Source: an uncultured Candidatus Saccharibacteria bacterium
GTDB lineage: Bacteria > Patescibacteriota > Saccharimonadia > Saccharimonadales > Saccharimonadaceae
Assembly: GCA_938046115.1 (NCBI GenBank)
Contig: CALIXX010000062.1
Span: 1-25,263 of the forward strand
Length of the DNA stretch: 25,263 nucleotides
Reading direction: 5' to 3'
In this document: piece by piece, positions 23,551-25,263 of the stretch
Position numbering within the stretch: position 1 is the first letter of the stretch
How the letters are laid out: each line of letters starts with the position of its first letter
Notes under the pieces: model-generated
Seen by the model: the letters and a program-made list of their open reading frames with translations, nothing else
Databases searched by the model: none
What the model was told of the DNA's origin: nothing
Position numbers and translations under genes: made by a program

Positions 23551-23579
23551 ATTATAGCGGATAGCTCGAGTGATAGCAA
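23551..23579 (-). promoter_or_regulatory. Promoter of the histidine kinase gene
   Basis: On the minus strand TTGCTA (23574-23579), a 17-base spacer and TATAAT (23551-23556), giving a leader of roughly 20 bases with AAGGGGG. Confidence 0.75.
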
Positions 23580-23666
23580 TGGAGTGCTGGGCGAGAGCCG
23601 TGCTCGCTGCCCGCCACTTCTTATGACCTTGAGTAATTTATTCGCCCATTTTTCTCTACAATGTGC

Positions 23667-23693
23667 TACAATAGTGCCAGAAAACAAAGGAGG
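23667..23693 (+). promoter_or_regulatory. -10 box and strong ribosome site of the 89-aa gene
   Basis: TGC-TACAAT (23667-23672) is an extended -10 box, followed by AAAGGAGG (23686-23693) four bases before the ATG, the strongest Shine-Dalgarno in the window. It implies high expression. Confidence 0.7.
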
Positions 23694-23697
23694 CCAT

Positions 23698-23967
23698 ATG
23701 GCAAAAAAATCAACCAAAGCAGCGGCCAAAGCAGCCGCGCCAGCAACAACCACTACAAAAACAAAGGTAACAGTATCGACCACCCGCAAAAAGACGCCCA
23801 AGCAAATGCTCGACATCCTGCTCATTGCAGCCTGCCTGGTGCTCAGCGTTATCGTAGTGGTACTGAGTATCTCGCACAGCATCGATCCGCACACCGCCAT
23901 CGTTATGCTCAGCGTTGGCTTGGCCTGCCTCAGTGCCTATGTGCTTAACCACGCAGCAAGCCGGTAG
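23698..23967 (+). CDS. Small membrane protein with Lys/Ala/Thr-rich N-terminus (89 aa)
   Basis: No family is recognised. The first 36 residues are a low-complexity run of lysine, alanine and threonine (AKKSTKAAAKAAAPATTTTK), resembling histone-H1-like or lysine-rich tails. Two membrane helices follow, about 39-57 (LDILLIAACLVLSVIVVVLSI) and about 66-83 (TAIVMLSVGLACLSAYVL), joined by a short SHSIDPH loop, so both ends should be in the cytosol. The basic tail could contact nucleic acid or acidic lipids. The very strong ribosome site and the own terminator show a single, well-expressed gene. It is divergent from the histidine kinase gene. Confidence 0.8.
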   Translation: MAKKSTKAAAKAAAPATTTTKTKVTVSTTRKKTPKQMLDILLIAACLVLSVIVVVLSISHSIDPHTAIVMLSVGLACLSAYVLNHAASR

Positions 23968-23990
23968 AATCCTGCTCTACTACTCTTATA

Positions 23991-24022
23991 AATAACCCGC
24001 TCACAATTGGCGGGTTATTTTA
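23991..24022 (+). terminator. Intrinsic terminator of the 89-aa gene
   Basis: AATAACCCGC (23991-24000) and GCGGGTTATT (24010-24019) form a perfect 10-bp stem with a nine-base loop; the T-run overlaps the 3' arm. It lies 23 bases after the stop. Confidence 0.85.
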
Positions 24023-24091
24023 CGTTTTGCTATAAACCGTGGCTATGTAGAGGAAATGGGTGCGCTGTGTGCCAATACCTAAGGTGCGGTG

Positions 24092-25263
24092 CTACTTGCC
24101 CGGCACATACACCACAAGTGTGCCATTCTTGCTGATGCTAGCGATGAGGTTGCTGCGGATGGTGAGGCTGCGCATGTCGGTTCCTTTGATGGTGAGGAGG
24201 GTTGTACCATCGGTGACTTTGACGATCTTGAGGCCTTTGCTGCCGCTAGCTTGAATGCCGGCGGAGTGGAGATTACTGGTGAGGAGGAGTGAGCCATCCA
24301 GGCTGGCGGAGACGATATTGCCGCCGTCAGCCAGGGTGAGTGTGCCACCGCTGGTGCGGCTGTAGGTGGCCTGGCTCAGAGCGAAGTCTTGGGTGTTTTG
24401 GCTTGCAATGCGCAGAAACTCTCTACCCTGCCCATCCACAACGACGCGCGGCATATCTGTGGTGAGAGCCTCTCGAGAGTAGGTTGGCGCAGTAGTGCCA
24501 GCGGGGTTGGTGAAGGAGCTGGCGGCTGGGCTGAGCTTGTACGCGCTATTGACAGTGCTGTGCCCGTGCGGCTTACCGTCAATGCCGTAGCTCTCGAAGG
24601 TCTCTTGCCCGCTGGATTGGATGGTATTGCTGCCAGCAGTGCCCTCCAGCCAGCCATCGCTTGCCAAGGTGACGTTGCTGGAGCTAGCTGTGCGCTGCAC
24701 TTCGCGTGTGCCGCTGGCGATATCATACACGGTGATGGTGGTCGTCGATTGGTCTGCAGTGGTCGCTTGGCGCTCATTTGTGATGACGACACCGGTGGTG
24801 GTACGTGAGGTAGCACGCTTACTGGGTGACTTCTGGGATGGCTTAGCGCCATGATCTTTCTCAGTATTACGGCGACAGAGAAGCTTGCTCCCGCTCGCTA
24901 TCGTGCAGATGGCGTTGGGGTTCTGAAAATCGCCACTGGTGATAGTGCGTAGGTTCCCTGCAGCGGCGTAGAAGGTGGCGGTGGCGCTCTCGCCAATAAT
25001 GTCTTGCTGTTGGTTATCTGTGCCGTAATATGTAAGCGTAGCAGGCTGGGTAGCTACAGGGGTAGTATAGAGAACCTTAGCAGTCGCAAGCTCTACTGCG
25101 GTAATGACCGAGCGCCCTCGCTGCTGGCTGGCGCAATATACCACTCCACGCGGCGTGACGCTGCTACAGGTACTGGCTGGCCAAGTAGTGACTGCCTGCT
25201 TGCGCCCAGTATCCCAAATCCGGAGCACTGGTGCGGCATCTTGCGCGCCCTGCCCCGCGATGG
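24092..25263 (-). CDS. Propeller-like exported protein, 5' end outside window
   Basis: The frame stays open to the window edge, so at least 390 residues are C-terminal part of a longer protein. It starts within APVLRIWDTGRKQAVTTW and continues with repeated short beta-rich units such as GVVYCAS...ITAVELATAKVLYTT, ITVYDIASGTREVQRT, GGTLTLADGGNIVSASLDGSLLLTSN and LKIVKVTDGTTLLTIKG. This pattern of 'value strand, turn, D..tG' recalls WD40 or PQQ-type beta-propellers. The high Ser/Thr content and a few cysteines (WPASTCSS, VVYCAS, AICTIAS, KLLCRR) suggest an extracytoplasmic protein. The family cannot be named. The end is marked by TAG at 24092-24094. Confidence 0.7.
   Translation of the reverse strand, partial: IAGQGAQDAAPVLRIWDTGRKQAVTTWPASTCSSVTPRGVVYCASQQRGRSVITAVELATAKVLYTTPVATQPATLTYYGTDNQQQDIIGESATATFYAAAGNLRTITSGDFQNPNAICTIASGSKLLCRRNTEKDHGAKPSQKSPSKRATSRTTTGVVITNERQATTADQSTTTITVYDIASGTREVQRTASSSNVTLASDGWLEGTAGSNTIQSSGQETFESYGIDGKPHGHSTVNSAYKLSPAASSFTNPAGTTAPTYSREALTTDMPRVVVDGQGREFLRIASQNTQDFALSQATYSRTSGGTLTLADGGNIVSASLDGSLLLTSNLHSAGIQASGSKGLKIVKVTDGTTLLTIKGTDMRSLTIRSNLIASISKNGTLVVYVPGK

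Noticed and set aside
1..25263. CRISPR array, transposase, integrase or phage genes
   Set aside because: No regularly spaced repeats and no such protein motifs were seen anywhere in the window.

Overview
The window most likely comes from a Candidate Phyla Radiation (Patescibacteria) chromosome, probably Saccharibacteria (TM7). This is inference, based on the compact mix of housekeeping genes, a sigma-region-4/HARE-type regulator, a DUF475 membrane protein, DprA and long low-complexity protein tails. TGA is used as an ordinary stop (for example at the ends of the protease gene and of the CDP-alcohol phosphotransferase gene), so the recoded genetic code of Gracilibacteria/Absconditabacteria does not apply. 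Confident genes are visibly GC-richer than the AT-rich spacers.

Layout. 1-525 is the 3' end of an FtsQ-like division gene. 526-2399 is a long, AT-rich stretch with no confident gene. 2400-9012 is a minus-strand block: SAM methyltransferase, sigma4/HARE regulator, DNA topoisomerase I, CDP-alcohol phosphatidyltransferase and DprA. 9046-9925 has no convincing gene but holds a folded, terminator-ended plus-strand RNA candidate and a row of palindromes. 9926-12584 holds two divergent membrane-anchored trypsin-fold proteins; one has the full catalytic triad and the other has lost all three residues. 12616-15583 holds a DUF475 transporter-like protein, peptidyl-tRNA hydrolase and a COG0523 (CobW-type) metal GTPase. 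15760-16103 is a hairpin-dense stretch carrying a small gene. 16425-18898 holds Der GTPase, an RluB-type pseudouridine synthase and a small hypothetical. 18961-23523 holds a response regulator and a membrane histidine kinase, both with long disordered tails, separated by a small divergent membrane-protein gene. 23698-25263 holds a small membrane protein and the 3' part of a propeller-like protein that runs off the window.

Expression signals are unusually readable. At least eight genes have a -10 box ending only 6-9 bases before the start codon and no Shine-Dalgarno sequence, often with an upstream TGN (extended -10). This implies leaderless or near-leaderless mRNAs. Another set (small proteins, histidine kinase) has classical promoters and strong Shine-Dalgarno sites. 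Four intrinsic terminators are clear.

The best candidates for new biology are the protease/pseudoprotease pair with a shared cysteine pair, the structured RNA region at 9104-9345, the small gene at 15852-16103 whose start codon lies in a hairpin loop, and the mixed leaderless/leadered gene expression. None could be checked against a database here.
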